7,216 nucleotides of DNA from COE1 sp036310845 (lineage in GTDB: Bacteria; Bacillota; Clostridia; Lachnospirales; Lachnospiraceae). Position 1 is the first letter of the stretch, and every line of letters starts with the position of its first letter. The stretch covers positions 1 to 7,216 of the forward strand of contig JAXJRB010000227.1 in NCBI GenBank assembly GCA_036310845.1, written 5' to 3'. Both the position numbers and the translations under genes were made by a program. Shown one piece after another: positions 6,603 to 7,216 of this stretch. The notes below the pieces were generated by a model. The model was not told where the DNA came from. It ran no database searches and was given only the letters and a program-made list of their open reading frames with translations.

Positions 6603-7216
6603 TTAACCAATTTTTATGGGTGAACCCGCTACACTTACCATACTACTGCTCTCAAGCTTCAAGGATGATGAAGCTTCCATTTTCAGATTGCTACCTGATA
6701 TTCCAACTTTTCCGCTAGACTTCTGCTCAATCCCCTCTGAAGCTTCTACTTTGAATTTCCCACATCTCAAAGTGACTGTTCCACTGTCTGAATTCATCAA
6801 AAGCTCTATATTATCGCCTACTTTTATCTTTAATCTGCTCTCTGCACTAATTTCAATATTTCCATTCTCTGATTCAATCTCCAGTTTATTTTTTCCTTCT
6901 TTATCAGACATAATTATCTTCTGTTTTTCATTATCCAGTATCATCTGATGTGCCTTATCCGATGTATATATCGATATCTTGTCCTGCTTTCCTTCCTCAT
7001 CTTCCATATCATCAAATTGAATGGTATTTCCATTTTTGGTTACAATTCTTTTTATTTGATTTTTCTCATGTACGGATCTTGTCAGAAATCTGTCATTTTC
7101 TTTCGATATACAACCTACCACATATGGCTTTTCTATATTTCCCTGCTCGAATGCTAACAACACCTGATCTCCTACTTCAGGTAAAAAATAATGTCCCCAC
7201 TCTTTTCCACCTGACA
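6603..7216 (-). CDS. VgrG/gp5-like baseplate spike protein (Afp8-type), 3' part only
   Basis: The frame is open to the window edge, so the start and the N-terminal gp27-like hub lie outside; 203 C-terminal residues are visible. Visible residues 1-36 match the end of the gp5/VgrG OB-fold: WGHYFLPEVGDQVLLAFEQG, then KPYVVGCI, as in the family pattern 'G.yFLPEvGDeVlvaFe.Gd...PyVlG'. An acidic stretch (DDMEDEEGKQD) follows, then about 120 residues of short alternating strands rich in K, E, S, I and L (for example NKLEIESENGNIEISAESRL), as expected for the trimeric beta-helix needle. The protein ends SPIKIG, a typical spike ending, with no fused effector domain. By family knowledge the trimer forms the central spike of a contractile baseplate. 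An in-frame GTG at 7163 lies inside the OB-fold, so it is not the real start. The gp25-like gene follows after 35 nt. The family call is firm; eCIS rather than T6SS or prophage comes from the neighbours. Confidence 0.9.
   Translation of the reverse strand, partial: SGGKEWGHYFLPEVGDQVLLAFEQGNIEKPYVVGCISKENDRFLTRSVHEKNQIKRIVTKNGNTIQFDDMEDEEGKQDKISIYTSDKAHQMILDNEKQKIIMSDKEGKNKLEIESENGNIEISAESRLKIKVGDNIELLMNSDSGTVTLRCGKFKVEASEGIEQKSSGKVGISGSNLKMEASSSLKLESSSMVSVAGSPIKIG
6654..6676. repeat. 8-bp inverted repeat near the 3' end of the spike gene
   Basis: AAGCTTCA at 6654-6661 and TGAAGCTT at 6669-6676 are perfect complements around a 7-nt loop, about 50 nt before the spike stop codon. The arms encode the Lys-Leu and Glu-Ala-Ser parts of neighbouring needle strands, and GAAGCTTC recurs near 6741, so repeated protein motifs may be enough to explain it. 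It lacks a following U-run in either direction and is not a terminator. Confidence 0.4.

Noticed and set aside
6616..7157. Two plus-strand open frames opposite the spike gene, hydrophobic and serine-rich
   Set aside because: The product composition is what the reverse of a Lys/Glu/Ser-rich beta-helix gene would give; apparent membrane segments are artefacts of T-rich antisense codons.
7161..7163. GTG as the start of a 186-residue spike protein
   Set aside because: The frame continues upstream to the window edge, and the upstream residues (GHYFLPEVGD) are conserved OB-fold sequence, so this is an internal valine.
1..7216. Type VI secretion system
   Set aside because: Spike and gp25 alone would fit, but two large gpJ-like proteins and a TIGR02242 gpI-like protein do not occur in T6SS operons, which use TssF, TssG and TssK.
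1..7216. CRISPR array, tRNA, insertion sequence or diversity-generating repeat
   Set aside because: Coding sequence fills almost the whole window; I saw no spaced direct repeats, cloverleaf, transposase motif or A-biased template/variable repeat pair.

Overview
The window looks like part of the genome of a low-GC Gram-positive bacterium, most likely one of the Clostridia and possibly Lachnospiraceae-like. The signs are AT-rich coding sequence with free use of AGA, ATA and TTA codons, purine-rich AAGGAGG-type ribosome binding sites, and tightly packed genes on one strand. The taxonomic call is inference; no marker gene is present.

All five genes read on the minus strand, so transcription runs from base 7216 towards base 1. 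In that order they are: the 3' part of a VgrG/gp5-type spike gene (7216 to 6603, 5' end outside the window); a gp25-like baseplate wedge protein (6567 to 6121); a large gpJ/gp6-like baseplate protein of 1038 residues (6152 to 3036); a second, diverged gpJ-like baseplate protein of 701 residues (3000 to 895); and a P2 gpI / TIGR02242-type tail protein (857 to beyond base 1, C-terminus outside the window). Gaps are 35 nt or so, and the gp25 and large gpJ genes overlap by 32 nt. I see no promoter or terminator, so this is the interior of a longer operon.

Together the genes encode the spike and baseplate of a contractile phage-tail-like particle. The order (spike, gp25, large gpJ, second gpJ, gpI) and the size and inserted domains of the large gpJ protein fit an extracellular contractile injection system (eCIS, the Afp/PVC/MAC family; Afp8, Afp9, Afp11, Afp12 and neighbour) better than a P2- or Mu-like prophage or a type VI secretion system. 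In the assembled particle the spike would sit at the centre of the baseplate, gp25 and the two gpJ-like proteins would form the wedges around it, and the gpI-like protein would lie at the wedge periphery. Sheath, tube, LysM adaptor, ATPase, fibre and cargo genes would be expected outside the window.

Points worth a second look are the lack of a PAAR tip gene between gp25 and the large gpJ gene, an acidic gp25 tail whose codons contain the next gene's ribosome binding site, a dnaX-like slippery sequence followed by a -1 stop in the 701-residue gene, and the altered FGDG motif of that same protein.
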